From Misgurnus anguillicaudatus (taxonomy: Eukaryota; Chordata; Actinopteri; Cypriniformes; Cobitidae): a DNA stretch of 64,000 bases. Positions 1 through 13,700 of the stretch are shown here, one piece after another. Location of the stretch: positions 12,617,001 through 12,681,000 of the forward strand of contig NC_073356.2 of NCBI RefSeq assembly GCF_027580225.2, read 5' to 3'. Below the pieces are notes generated by a model, which was not told where the DNA came from, made no database searches, and saw nothing but the letters and a program-made list of their open reading frames with translations. Position numbers and translations under genes: made by a program. How positions within the stretch are numbered: the stretch's first letter is position 1; every line of letters begins with the position of its first letter.

Positions 1-554
1 GTGAACACTGCTGGACCTCAGGCCGAACCAAATACAGGAAGTTCTCCACATGTTTGAGCCACTGGGCTTCCGTTGTGACGTGAGCCGGGTGTTATATTGT
101 GGGTTAACAACAAACAAGCCAATCCTGGGCTGTTGCAGAGATTCGCTGTCTCCTTTACGTTTGAGCTGATGATTTTATAAATGCATAGCTGTCCTCCACA
201 CACAAATAGTGACATTATGGGCTTTTTAGCAAACGGCTCTGTGAGAAAGGCTTTAATAGAACAGCTACGCAATTTCGCGTTAAGGCAAAGAAACTTCGCA
301 AAGACGTGCATCGTTTATCTCCACATCTTGATAGCTGCGCTCTCCCTGTCAGGCTGGTTGTCGTGGAAACGTGGGGGTGGTCATGAGACGGTAAGAGCTG
401 TCAGAGACCAATGACAGCGGTGACCGTTGTCACGTGGTGTACGGTGCGGCATTTCGAGTACAGTAAAAATAATAATATGTGAACACGGACCGCACTAACT
501 GAAAAATGATACAATGTATTTTGGTGCGCTCCGAGGCCACACCACGGTGCGCAC
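1..554. other. unassigned sequence
   Basis: Probably adcy2 intron upstream of the first visible exon. No gene, repeat terminus or RNA could be recognised. Confidence 0.4.
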
Positions 555-559
555 CAACA

Positions 560-950
560 TATGTGAAAACACTCTTAGTTTATGTTTAGACTTTGGACAG
601 ATGCGAGAGCGAGTGCACGTGAGACAAAGAGAAGCGCAGCTGCTTATGACGCGCTGGATTTATTTCAGATGCTAGGAGTCCAAGACGTGCGCATGAAGTC
701 CATGTGCGTACAAGCAGGAATCCTCACTCTACAAGCTCTCTCACGTAAAGTGAAGCCCACAAACCCCCATGTGAGGAAAAACACGCAATGTGCATGATAA
801 TGTGAAACTATAATAATAATAATGATAAATAATAATGCCATAGCATTTTTTGTCTTTCAAAAAAAAGTAAAATTCGAAAATCGAATCGAATCGTGACATT
901 AGAATCAAAAATGTAACCGTATCGAGGATTTGGAGAACCGTGACACCTTT
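560..950. mobile_element. hAT fragment, same family as 9107-9876
   Basis: Matches the right part of the 9107-9876 element: shared TTTATGTTTAGACTTTGGAC, AAGCCCACAAACCCCCATG, and the terminus AGGATTTGGAGAACCGTGACACC. The left end is missing. No coding content. Confidence 0.75.
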
Positions 951-959
951 TTTTCGCGC

Positions 960-1779
960 TAACTTAGGAAGTTCAAATGTTTGACTATACTTACTCCCAA
1001 CACTGTTGTATTTCTTAAGAGAAATTCTTTCTCATGACAGCCTGTGTACTTTCTTCCTGTCAGTAATTCCTACACATATTGTTGTGCTGGCACTCTCCAG
1101 GTCAGGATTTTCTGAGTGCCAGTGGCTGGATGACAAGAGAATGTTTGGGATTCAGCGTGGACCGTGCTGACATAAACTGGTCTGGTGCCGGATAAGAGCT
1201 CTGAATTGAACTGCCAGTCTTAATCCTGCTAACAGATAGACCAGAACCTTAAGCAGACACGAAACTGGCAAGCAATCGGTTCGTGAGACTAAACATTTAA
1301 CCTTGCCAATTCTTGCGGCTGGCGTCCAGCACTTCACTCTCACAACCCACAAGCTAGTATCAATTCAAGGCAATTTATTTGTTTAGCTCTTTTCTCAATA
1401 GATATTGTAGAAAATAGAGCTTTAACCTTGGGAGGAACCAACCGATTCTGAATGGCTCATCTCGGTGCCCTAATCCCTTTGAAGGATTTACCCTTGAGCT
1501 TTGAAGGGATGAAGGGTGCAGGGGACCAGAACCTGTTTCCTGTAATGCACTTCTGCATCATCTTGCCGAGACACTTATAAGAAGGTGCTGGCCTACAGCT
1601 TAGTTGAAGTATTTGTACTAATGAATACTAACATAAATGTACAATTTAGAGATAAATCAACATTGAAAATAATTTAATATGATGAATTTACCGTGAAAAA
1701 TGCAATATTGTTATTTAATTAAGAATTGATGGCTACAAGCCTAAGTCAGAAAACTCACTTCATACACTGTCAAATAAAA
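960..1779. other. unassigned sequence
   Basis: No coding or repeat structure recognised. Confidence 0.4.
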
Positions 1780-2066
1780 GGTACGTAAAGGTACAAATTT
1801 GTACCATTTTTGTCGCTCACTGGTTCATTATTTATTTATTTTTTTTAAACCTAATGTTGTATTTTTTGGGGTACAATATTGTATAATAAGGACCGATTGT
1901 GTACCTAAAGGAACAATTTTGTACTAGTTAATTTTCAGGGGTACGAAACTGTTAACTGTTCCTTTAAAGGTACAAAATAATGCTTAAGGTACAGTAAGGT
2001 ACCCAAAAAGGTACAACATTGTGTTATGTTTTGTACTTGTAAAGGTACAAAACAGAACCTTTGGTT
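1780..2066. repeat. GGTAC-rich dispersed repeat
   Basis: Many short inverted and direct copies of AAAGGTACAAA and TTGTACC in about 290 bases, a known type of fish MITE. Similar fragments lie at 42576-42660. Confidence 0.6.
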
Positions 2067-2806
2067 ACCACACCAGCGAGAGAAAAGTTACAGTTTTAAA
2101 ACTTTTTCTCTAAAAGTGTGCATGATGGTGATCTTTATAAGATTTTTGTTTTAAAGCAAAGGTCTTAAACCTTTTTTAGGCCAAGGACCCCGATTGTGTG
2201 AATGTTATGCTCTTCATTTTAATGAAGTTTTTATGAGCTTAATGCATTTTTGTTTGATGCCTAATTTTATTTTTCCCAAAAAATTATTGCCATGGCAACA
2301 TCATTTGAGATATCTTTTCGCAATCGATAAGTGTGTAGACACGTTTTGTCTGGAAAAATCAGTGCTCTAGAATCTGTTTGTTTGTATGGCTGTGTATGTG
2401 TTTGTGCATGCGTGTGTGTTTGTGTGTGTGCGAGTGGTTTATGAGGGTAACTAAGCCAGAAATCCATTAGGCTCCGGTCCGGAGCTCTGCTTGCCATTTA
2501 GTGCTGTATTGAGCATTCGCAAAACAACCATGAGCATAACAAAATAAAAACTACACTTTGGAATATTAATGGCCGCAATCATGCATTAAAATCCTAATGA
2601 AAATGAAAGTTGGTACTAACATAAAGGACCACATATTATTTAAAGATTTTTTTAAATACAATATATTTACCAACTAATTTTACATGTAGCATTATTTAAA
2701 AAAAAAATGTGTCTTGAAGAGGAAAAAAACATTTATTTAGAAAATTATTATTCTTTTGGGGGGCATGTTGTTTGTCAAGTCCGTTGTCTTTAAGTTAATG
2801 TTTCAG
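2067..2806. other. AT-rich intron with a TG microsatellite
   Basis: TG-rich tract at about 2390-2432. Nothing else recognised. Confidence 0.45.
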
Positions 2807-2810
2807 TTAA

Positions 2811-3171
2811 AGGTGCAGTGTGTACATTTCTGTGGCATCTAGTGGTGAGGTTGCGCATTGCAACCAACAGCTTAGTTCACTGCTCAGCCTTCGCTTTTGA
2901 AACACATAGAGAAGCTACGTCAGACACCACCGGACAAACATGTCATTGTCTGAGACAATTTAGTAAAAAAGTTTGTCTGTTAAGGGCTTCTGTAGAAACA
3001 TGGTGGCACAAAATGGCGACTTCCATGTAAGGTGACCCTCTGCGTATGTAGATAAAAACTAAGGTAATAAAAACATAACGGTTTATTATGAAAGGTCTTT
3101 ATACACCCGATTATATAGTTTTGTATATTATTATTTTGCATTTCTGTCTGCAAAAATTACACACTGCACCT
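2811..3171. mobile_element. TTAA MITE, AGGTGCAGTGTGTA family, complete
   Basis: 361 bases with inverted ends (AGGTGCAGTGTGTACATTTC and its complement), flanked on both sides by TTAA (2807-2810, 3172-3175). Related copies are at 5095-5920, 27635-28020 and 55887-56265. The TTAA duplication points to a Kolobok or piggyBac-type transposase acting in trans. Non-coding. Confidence 0.88.
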
Positions 3172-3357
3172 TTAATCGTTTTTTTTCATGGGTAGGCTAC
3201 AGGAGCAACATATAGCGCCTTCTCGTGGCTGTAGACGGTAATGTTTTCTTTTGGTTCATGTTAGTCAGTATGAATTAATTTTGACATATAAGTCGCACCT
3301 GACTATAAGTCGCAGTACCAGCCAAACTATGAAAAAAGTGTGACTTAGGCCCAATCC

Positions 3358-3930
3358 CAATTCTACCCCTTACCCCTTCCCCTTTCCCCTTCCCCTTTGT
3401 TTCGCGCGTTCACGTGAAGGGGTAGGGGTGTCTCAATTCTCTTTTGGCTGAAGGGGTAGGGGTAAGGGCCAAACGAAGATTTTTCAGGACCACACTTCAG
3501 ACGAAGGGGTATGATAAATTCCAATATGGCCCATAAATTTAAGTATTTTTGGACATTAAAAAGTATTTTAATAACAAATAATCACTTGTTTTATGTTGCC
3601 TTTAATCTTGTGTTCATGTATACGGTATGTTCTCAGAAAAAAGATTTGTAAAAATCGCCATGAAAAAAAGTTTCTAATGTTATTGACTTTGTGATAGTTC
3701 CACAACATATATTTTTTTAATAATTTCTTGTAATATTACATTTTAGCATCTATGACGTAGGAGCTAGCAACGACTTATGATGACGTGTAACGGTCTATAG
3801 TGGTGTCCCATTTCTTAGGGGAATATTTTCAGCCCTACCCCTTGACACTCTGTTCAAGGGGCAAGGGGAAGGGGTAGGCGTAGGGGTAAGGGCAAGGGGG
3901 AGGGGTATAAAATAGAATTGGGATTGGGCC
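3358..3930. mobile_element. PIF/Harbinger-like MITE, GGCCCAATCCCAATTCTA
   Basis: 573 bases with inverted ends starting GGCCCAATCCCAATTCTA, flanked by TTA on both sides (3355-3357, 3931-3933). Interior is rich in CCCCTTACCCCTTCC. It split an older repeat whose pieces (TATAAGTCGCA... and ATAGTCGACTTATAG) flank it at about 3285-3354 and 3934-3955. Confidence 0.85.
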
Positions 3931-4027
3931 TTATAGTCGACTTATAGTTAGTTTTGTAATGATTGACAGCATGGGTCTGGACCAACATGATAAAACACAG
4001 GCCTTGGACCATAACCGGTGCTTAGTT

Positions 4028-4084
4028 ACATTTACATTACATTTACATGTATGCATTTAGGAGATGGCTTTTATCCAAAGTGAC
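4028..4084 (+). repeat. short dispersed repeat tail
   Basis: ACATTTACATGTATGCATTT followed by GATGGCTTTTATCCAAAGTG. Related segments occur at 28452-28510 (+) and 59316-59365 (reverse). This is a very common teleost retroposon-associated tail. Confidence 0.6.
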
Positions 4085-4587
4085 TTTTTTAACAGTAAGT
4101 GTGTTCCCTGATATTCAAACCCATGACCTTTTTGGTGATGTGAACTAACTGCAATTCTCTAACGGTAGATTTACAGGAACACATTTTCATCAGATTTTAT
4201 TGTTTCAACTTGTTATTAATAGTTGCATGCCAGCTTGACACTATTTGCATGTCAGTCCCAACTACAAACACGCATTGCTTGACATTGCAAAGATTGCTTT
4301 TGAGAGGCCCGATCTGAGGGGAGTAGATTATCTAAAACGTGCGTCACATTGCACAATTTTTCAGCTTGGCTCATGAATATTCATTAGGTGACATAATATT
4401 CGCTCCTAAAATATAATGATTATTAGACATTTAATTTAGTGAGTTCTAAATATAATCCAATGTAATTATAACGCCTAGTGCTATTCCCCGGCCGCTTCAC
4501 ATTAATCCAAGCAATGCGGCTGAGATTTTTCTCAATGGTGTAAATGTTTGATGGCAGTCTTATCCGCTTTTGTATTTCTGTTCGCAG

Positions 4588-4749
4588 GTGTCATTTTTCC
4601 TCTTTATTGTGTTTGTGGTTTTCACCATGCTGCCGTTCTCCATGAGGGATGCCGTGATCGCCAGCGTCCTCACTTCATCTTCCCACACGCTGGTGCTTAG
4701 CATCTGTCTCTCAAACACCAGCGACCACACGGAAGCCCTCGTCTGGCAG
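4588..4749 (+). CDS. adcy2: adcy2 exon (membrane cassette 1, spans about 4-5)
   Basis: 54 codons, phase 0 at both ends; acceptor TTCGCAG, donor GTAAGT. It starts with a hydrophobic span ([17 protein letters not shown]), then a short polar turn (SMRD), a second span ([20 protein letters not shown]) and a loop ending in LVWQ. The SSSHT stretch is characteristic of the type 2 group. By analogy with the mammalian gene this is probably exon 3. No upstream exon was recognised in 1-4587, so exons 1 and 2 should lie to the left of the window. Confidence 0.95.
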
Positions 4750-7700
4750 GTAAGTCTGCATGCGTGTTTATTTGGTTGACTGAAATCGTGTGGGTTGTGA
4801 AAGGAACAGCTTGTATCTAATAATAAATGGCCACAGTCTTTGAGCGTTATAGTGAGATGCCACAAGAGACCAAAGAGTTTGTTCCATAAAACTAGCGTGA
4901 GTTAGTGGAATATGAGAATATGTTAGAGAGGTTTGCTCTTGGGATTGTAGGGTTGCTGATGTTTTTAAACGACTTATTGAGGGCACACTTCCCAAAATCC
5001 TCCACTGTCAGCATGTTTTGCCTTCCTGCTTAAATTACACATTTCCTTGCAGAAATAACTGCAATGCTGGTTGCTTCATAATAATTGCAATGTGGGAATT
5101 TAAGAAGGATCTCTTGGCAGAAATGCATAATATACATAACTATGGTGTATAAAGATCTTACAAAATGAACTGTATTGTTTTTATTACCTTAGAATGAGCC
5201 GTTTTTATCTACATACACTGTGGGTCCCCTTACCAGTGTTGGGGGTAACGCATTACAAGTAACGTGCATTACGTAATAATATAACTTTTCTGAAGTAAAG
5301 AGTTAAGTAACGCATTACTTTTTAAATGTGCACATTAATATTTGAGTTACTTTTTCAAAAAGCTAATGCAAGTTACTTTTTTAGTTCAATTAATTTGATT
5401 TTAAAAAATGATTTACTGAATTAAACTAAACATAGTCACATTATGCCCAGAGCTCGACATTTTTGTGATGAAATATGCAATTTTTAAATGCAGAAATTTC
5501 AGTCATAAAAACACCTGCAAGGCCTAAAAGAGATTTAGCCTCAGCCAAGAAAAAGTAACGCAAAAGTAACTAAAAAGTATTGTAAGCATTTCTTTCCATG
5601 AAAAGTAACGAAGTAACGCAATTAGTTACTTTTTGGGGAGTAACTTCATATTGCGATGCATTACTTTTTAAAGTAACTTTCCCCAACACTGCCCCTTACA
5701 TGGAAGTAGCCGTCATGTTTCTACAGTAGCACTAAACAGACAAAATTCCCAGCACGTTTTGTCACTACGTTGTCTCAGATGATGACATGTTTGTCCTGTG
5801 GCGGCTACTGGGTTTCTCCATGCGTTTCGAAAGGGAGGGGTGAGCTGCGAACTGAGCCATTGGTTGCTATTTGCAGTCTCAACGCTATATGCTGCGAAGT
5901 CCCACATGGCACCCTTAACCCAAAAGGTTAATGTAGTTGTTTTAAATCCAAATCGAAACTCAGTATGTATCTTTCCTTGATTGAGTTTTTCGACTAATAT
6001 TGGCCTTTATACACAGATTGGCTTGGTGCACAGTTCGAAATGATGCATTATAATAACTTGTGACGTATTTCTTATAGATGTTTGTTTCTACACTCTTAAA
6101 GGGATACTCCAACCAAATATCAAAATCACCCCATGATTTAATCACCCTAAAGCAATCCGAGATACATATGTCCATCATCTTTCAGACAAACACATTTAGA
6201 GTTATTTATATAGTAAATGTCCCTTTCCAAGCTTAAACTGAGACGCTTACAGTATTGTTTTAAAAAACTTCAAAAGTTTGCTTTGTCAGACCCCCAAAAC
6301 GCTATTGTTGTGGAAATGAACACCCAAAACACATATAAAGTTTTATGTTTTTAGTTGAAATCATGACATTTATGACCTCCCTTCAGATTGGAAATAAAAG
6401 TCCTTATTTTTGGTGTATATAATCCAGTTTTTGTAGTCTAAACGGCAAACAGCACTTTTCTACATTATACATATATCTAAACCAAATCGTATCCATATGC
6501 ACTTGGATTGACATTTTTAGTAATGTGAATGGGCAGAACAGATTTCAAATACAGTAGTTCATTCAGCATGGCCAAATTAAGGTCATAAAAAGTGTGCAAT
6601 GCTGTTCGGTCCAGATACATTCATCAAACTGTGTCACTGTCGTTATGTAGTAATTAGTAAATTGCTTTCGAACAAAGTATATAGAGTGGCAAGAAAAAGT
6701 ATGTGAACCTTTTGGAATTTCATGGTTTTCTAATTAAATTTGTCATAAAATATGATCGGATCCACATCTAAGTGAAGCGTATTGACAAACATAATGAGTC
6801 TAAAAATAAAAACACAAAAAATTCTGATCTTTCATGTCTTTATTAAGAACAAAAAAAAAAACTCATAGTGCTTGTGGAAAAAGTATGTGAACCCTAGAGT
6901 TAATGACCTCAAAAAAGCAAATTGGGTCAGGTTTTAGCACACCTGGAGTCTTGTTAAGATAATATGTGTGATCTACAGCTCCTTTGACTGATAAAAAAAC
7001 CCTCAAACTTTTGGAGTTTGCTCTGCACATGAAGAACATGCTTATGTGAGCCATGCCTCGCCAAAAATAGCTTTCAGAGAAGCTACGATCAAGAATTGTT
7101 GCTTTACATAAAGCTGGAAAGGGTTACAAAGTTATTTCAAAGACTTTAGAAATTCACCACTGTAAAGTTAGGCAAACAATCTACAAATGGAGACACTTTG
7201 GGACGCCCAGTCAAAATGACACCAAGAGCACAACGAAGACTCATCAAAGAAACAATCCCGCATGACAGCCAAAGGTTTGATGGGATTATTGGAACTTGCT
7301 AACATCTCTGTTCATGAGTCTACAGTAAAACACTGAACAAGCAGAGTATCCACAGCAGGACACCACGGAGGACACCACTGCTTAGTAAAAAGAACATTGC
7401 TGCACGCATGAAGTTTGCAAAAAAGCACATTGACACTCCACAGCGGTATTGGCAAAATGTTTTGTGGACTGATGAAACTAAGTTTGAACTATTTGGAAAA
7501 AAACGCAGCGCTACATCTGGCATTAAAAGGGCACGGCATTTCATCATGAAAACATCATCCCAACTGTAAAGTATGGTATCATGATCTGGGCCTGCTTTGC
7601 TGTATCAGGGCCTGGCCAGTTTGCAATCATTGAGGAGAAGATGAATTCCCAAATATCTCAGACATTTCTTAAGGATAATGTGAGAATGTCTGTACATCAG

Positions 7701-10700
7701 CTGAAACTGAAAGTGGGTGATGCAACAGGACGACAACCCAAAACACAGGAGCAAGTCCACAACAGAATGGCTTAAAAAAACAAAATCCGCCTTTTGGAGT
7801 GACCATGCTATGGATTGACTTGAAGAGGGCCATACACATGAGATGTCCAAAAACTATGACAGAGCTAAAGCAGTTCAACCAGTTATTAAAGAGCCAGTAA
7901 GATGACAATTTTAAGCATCCTATCACTGTTTATAAGTCCCGGACAACCCCATTTCTCAGAGATCCTCAAACGATTCGTGTGAAGCCGTTCAACGACTCAA
8001 GTCTGCCTAAACCCCACCTTTCAGTAGCCTACTCTGCTCTGATTGGTCAACTGACAGAGTGTCTTTGCACAGATCACAGATCAGTCACACAGACCAACAA
8101 TAGTGCAACATGTATTGACCTCATGCTAACATGATTTACTGAGAAGACATTGTCAACATCAATACACATCATTCATCATTAATCCAGGCAATAACAACGA
8201 CGATTGAAACTAAATTTTACACTCATTTAAGCTTTATGTAAACTAACCGGGTCATAGCAAAACCGTAAGTGAGCATGCGTTAGCCGTTTGCTAACGTGAC
8301 TCTCTGACAGTAAATTAACAGTTTAAACACACAACATCATTCATCATTAATCCAGGCAATAACAACGACGATTGAAACTAAATTTTACACTCATTTAAGC
8401 TTTATGTAAACTAACCGGGTCATAGCAAAACCGTAAGTGAGCATGCGTTAGCCGTTTGCTAACGTGACTCTCTGACAGTAAATTAACAGTTTAAACACAC
8501 AACATCATTCATCATTAATCCAAGCAATACAAACGACGATCAAAACTAACAATTTTACACTCATTTAAGCATTTATGTAAACTAACCAGGTCATAGCAAA
8601 ACCCTTAGTGAGCATGAGTTACATTAACCGCTTGCTATCGTGACTCTGACAGCATATAGAGTTTAAACAACGATATCCTTCATCATTAATCCAAGCAATA
8701 AAAACGACTATAGACATTTTACACTCATTTAAGCATTTATGTAAAATAACCGGGTCATAGCAAAACCGAAAGTGCAGCATGCGTTAACCGCTTGCTAACG
8801 TGACTCTCTGACAACGACATCATTCATCATTAATCCAAGCAATAAAAATGATGATAGACATTTTAAACTCATTTAAGCAAGTATGTAGCTAAAATCATAC
8901 TTACAGGTTGTGGTTAGGAGACGCATGTTGTTCCAAATAAAGTGGGTACTGAACCATCTTTCATTGCCAAACATTTAAATTTTAACCACTGATTCTTCAC
9001 AGCCAGACACGTTTAGTATATCCCTCCTTGAAAAAGTCTCCTTTGGTAGTGAAAACAACACAAACTGAAAACAAAGCGTGAGCTGATGTTTACACACACT
9101 AACTAGTAAGGGTGTCACGATTTCGATTTTAAATCGAAATCGATCGAAATTAAGTCACAACCTCGAACTTCGAATAAAAAAATTGGATTGGCAATTCTGC
9201 CACGCCCCCATGTCACGTCCGTCCGGCTTGCCAAGCGGGGGAAAATAAACTCTCAGAAGTGCCTTTAAAAACATCCATCCAGCGGAACGCGATTTATATT
9301 TTAAACACGAGGGATGTATTGCTACAACTCCTTGAAATGCATATCATAAACAGGATTACTACTAGTGATCTGCCTTCGGACAGAGCGCAGCTCTCTGCAC
9401 GTGCACGAGAGAGCCGCCAAGATGCAGCGGGTTATATTTTACACAAAAGGTATAGTTTGCCTCAGCTCGCATGAAACGCATAAAACTGAACAAATACGTA
9501 AGGATTATTACTTTAGTTTATGTTTAGACTTTGGACAGATGCGGGATGCGCATGCACGTGAGACAGAGAGAAGCGCAGCTGCTTATGACGCATCGGTTTT
9601 AGTTCAGATAATAGGAGTCCAAGACGCGCGCATTAGTCTACCTGCGTGCAAGAAGGAATTCTCTCTTTACAAGCTCTCTCGCGTAAAGTAAAGCCCACAA
9701 ACCCCCATGCGAGGAAAAGCACGCAATGTGCATGTTAATGTGAAACTATAATAATAATAAAGGCATATAATTTTTTGTCTTAAAAAATAATTTAAAAATC
9801 GAGAATCGAATTGAATCGTGACATCAGAATCGAAAATGTAATCGAATCGAGGATTTGGAGAATCGTGACACCCCTACTAACTAGCTGTGGGCGGGTCATT
9901 GTTTTCGTTTCTCCCGCGGACAAGGCTGTAGGCAGAGATTAATATCTCATGTGACGTGGATGCGTTCGCGTGACGTGGCAAATATCAGGAAGAAGACTCA
10001 CTCCCTATAACGACTCGTTTCAGCGATTCAGAGTTGACTCCCTGCTTTAGAAGCCAATAACTTTATTAATCGTGCACTTTTTGGTTCAACTACTTTACAC
10101 GTTGTTTACATTGATGGACAGCTTCATGACACACTGCAATAAAGGTTAGTTTCGATTTTGGATCTGTGTGGCTCTTTAACTTGAAGTAAGGGTTCACTTA
10201 CTTTTTCCACTGCCATTTTGAATGTTAAATGAGTGTGTTCAATAAAGACATGAAAGATCAGAATTTTTGTGTCATTATTTTTTGACACATTATGTTTGTC
10301 AATACCCTTAACATAGATGAAGATCAGATCTCATTTTATGATAAATTTTTTTCAGAAAACTACATAATTCCAAAAGGTTCACATTAGGTTTCTTGCCACT
10401 GTATGCATTAAATGTCTCTATTTCTCATAATCTCTCATGAGTTCAGTACGTTGGCGAGATCTCATGATAGACATCAGCAGAGGCAAGTTTTCCACCTCTC
10501 TTTCATCTCTTTCCACACTGACAGCGGCTCTCGGTTGCTAAATAAAAAATGTTTTGGCATTGTGCTGTTGCTTACGTCATTATAACAACCAGATTTGAGC
10601 TACACTGGCTGAGCAATCTTATCCGATTTGGGCATATGTAAATGACAGTATGAACAGTCATTTATAAAAGAATATTGGGCTGGCCACTTTTGACATGGCC

Positions 10701-13700
10701 TAGTAAAAAACATCTCAGAACACCAAAGCAACATTATACTGTAGCCAAGTAGCATCAGGCCAGACAAGCAATCCTCACATTTTCTTCTGAAAAAGTTAAA
10801 AGCTTAAATTGTGTCATATCTACAGGATCTGTGATTTCCTTACCAATAGGAAAGGTCTGGCAGGAAGTATGACCACATCTCTGATGCCTATAGTGTGCCG
10901 CAGTATTTTTTTAGGCCAACCCGGAAGTTAGCTTGCCAAAAAGCCCATTCATTTTTCCCATAGACTTGGATTATCGCAAAAAATAAGTCCTGTTTAACAA
11001 AAGTTTATGACACTTACATGTTTTGTCCAACAAGATAATCTTCACAGATGAATACAACATTTATGAATTTTAAAGTCTAAATGCATTTAAATGAAAAGCT
11101 AACCTTAGGCCACAAGCGAACTACACCACTTTCTCTCAAGTCGACATCAACGCCATCACCACCAAGCTTCTAACAGCTCTTTTACACTTCATTATATACA
11201 TTTAAAAACATGTTTCCTGGTAAGAAAATTCTCTGAGGATAAATGTTTGTTTGTGCCCATGTTGCGTTGTTTTTGATTACGTTTAAAGTCCCAGATTTGT
11301 CTGTAGCCCCATGTAGCAACTTGTTAGCAATGCCTTTCAAAAGACACTTTAAAGCTTTAAAAAGTCAACAGTGGGAGTATTAATGAAAGATCTTATTTAA
11401 GGTGTTTAACCCTTGTGTGGTGTTCATATTTTTGTTACTTAGACGATGTTTGTGGGTCTATTGGACCCAGGGCATTATTAGTATCTTAAACCAATGCAGT
11501 CATACAAATTTATGTAATATTGTTTACAGATGTTTACTTTAGCCTTATTGCAAGTAACATAGACAGAATTCATGGTTAATATTTGTTATTTACCACTGGT
11601 AGAGGACTATTTATAAACTAAAGTGCCATTCGTTTTTGTGGTAATATGAAATAAAAGAAAATTCTATTCTGATCCAGATTTTGGGGGAAAAACTATTTTA
11701 TCATAAATAAGTATAAATGAAACCAAGTTTTTCATCACTGTTGATGTTATATTCTTTGAACTTTTTGAAATTGTACACATTTGTGTCAGTCTACACAGCC
11801 CAGGCCCCAACTGAGCAGATGCCGTAACTTAAGAAATTATTTACACTGAACACATAACCTGTTCTTGCCAGCAAACACAACACATTAGAAGCAAAATTTT
11901 ACTGTGTAGTTGTGTTGCGTATGCATTTCTTGCATTTTATACACATATAATGTGTCCATCTTATGTCCACACACATGTTATACAATGTGTTGCTATTGAA
12001 CATAACTTAGAATGATGAAAATTCATGGATACTATTTTACTTTCTCTATTATTCACTCTCTCTCTCACACACACACACACATCTTTGTTGGACATTTAGT
12101 TCCCACAATGTGATAAATACCAGGCACACACACGCACGCACATGTTTCTGGTTTCCATGTTTTGTGGGGACATTCCATAGATGTAATGCATTTTATTTCT
12201 ATTCCCCTTACCTACCCCATTCCCTAACCCCAACCATCACAGAAACCCTTCTGCTACTTCACATTTTCAAGAAACATCATTTTGTTTGATTTATAAGCTT
12301 GTTTCCTGATGGGGAAATCAAAATGTCCCCACAAGGTCACAAAAATACTGGTATTCCTATCTTTTTGGGGACAATTGGTCCCCACAACGTGATAATTACC
12401 CGGCCGCACGCACGTGCACGTGCACGCACACACACACACACACCAGGTTTTGTGGTAAACCCATTTTTTTTTTACTACACTTTTACTACAGTAAAACCAT
12501 GGTTATTTTTTGTAAGGGATATAATGGTAAAATGTAGAATGTTTCCTGTTAGACAGAAGGTAAAGTGTTTGGGACAGTGGGGGCAGACAAATGTTCATGC
12601 ATGATATATAACATGTTGGATGCTTGCGGCATTACAGCAAGAGTAGAAGGACAAAACTCTGACATGCATCCATCACATATGTACAGACATATATACAAAC
12701 ACACTCATGCACTCACAGGAGTCGCAGATAGGAGAAAAACAGAGTAAAGTTACATAGCAAATTCAATTTTCACATTCTTATTACCCCCGGGTCCAGTGGA
12801 CCCGAACACCACATATGTAATATAAATGTGTAGGGGGGGTACACGATGTACAGTAATTATAAAGTTGTTTATTTTTATGTTCTTCATAGAAAATGAGCCA
12901 AGGCCAATGAATCTGAGGTTGAAACAACAATTAATTACATAATTTTTCTTACAGTAAACATTAAAAACGGGTCCCACAGACCCGAACACCACACAAGGGT
13001 TAACCAAAACCCCATTCAAAAAACCTATTGACGGTGGAACCGAAAGGGCTAAAATGCTAACTCGCTTCTAAAAAATACGTCATCCCTGCGGCTCTCTATA
13101 GACGGTTTCATCGGACGCACATGCGGTGACGCGATACGTGTCTGGTCCGACCTTTACTTCCGGTTTCAGTTTTTTTAATGGTCTGACTATTTGCTAAACT
13201 GAACTCTTGAACAAATACCTCATCGAAAATAACAAATGTTTTGGTTTCCTAGGTAACCTACGTGTTGTTGTTTTTTGCTTGCTATATACTACGTTTAAAG
13301 TACTTTGTTGTTATTTATTCTTAGCTGAGTTTACCGGAAGTTACGTGAGGACCACGGACGCTGCTTGTTTATGTTGTTACTGCTAAAATTGTCTATAAGA
13401 ACACTGCTGCTCTAATAGCTTGTGCTTTCTCTCTCTCTCTCTCTTATGTAAACAAATGAAGACAATAAAATCACACTGGTATATGGAAAGTTTCAACAGC
13501 ATAATGAAGGCAGCTCGAAAGGTTAAACTCTCTATTTTTCATAAATGTCAGGTCGTGACAGGTTTTCACATATGCTTTAAATGTTGAAATTGTATGCTGT
13601 TGATTAATTACATGATCTGTTGTTGAAAACAATAGTCATTTTTTTGCTGAATAATGAATGATTATTTTAATCATAGATATAATATTGCATATTATAAATA

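Larger units (their letters stand above)
7890..10175. mobile_element. TTAA element (AGAGCC ends) inside the Tc1
   Basis: Begins AGAGCCAG and ends TGGCTCT, with TTAA on both sides (7886-7889, 10176-10179). 2286 bases; the 53682-54282 element has the same AGAGCC ends. Carries about five tandem repeats at 8167-8880 and a hAT at 9107-9876. No transposase recognised. Confidence 0.75.
6684..10401 (+). mobile_element. Tc1-like element with nested insertions
   Basis: Ends AGTGGCAAGAAAAAGTATG (left) and inverted TTCTTGCCACTG (right), flanked by TA (6682-6683, 10402-10403). Interrupted by a TTAA element (7890-10175), which itself holds a hAT (9107-9876). Removing the insert and one TTAA leaves about 1.43 kb, a normal Tc1 length. 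The + strand carries a decayed transposase. Confidence 0.88.

Noticed and set aside
1..4587. An upstream adcy2 exon
   Set aside because: I looked for the earlier membrane spans on the + strand and found no hydrophobic frame with splice sites matching the family.
8167..8880. CRISPR array
   Set aside because: Units are about 168 bases with no short repeat/unique spacer alternation, and the genome is a vertebrate.
12061..12442. CA-rich tracts as a regulatory Z-DNA region
   Set aside because: They lie inside a piggyBac-type element and are ordinary microsatellites.
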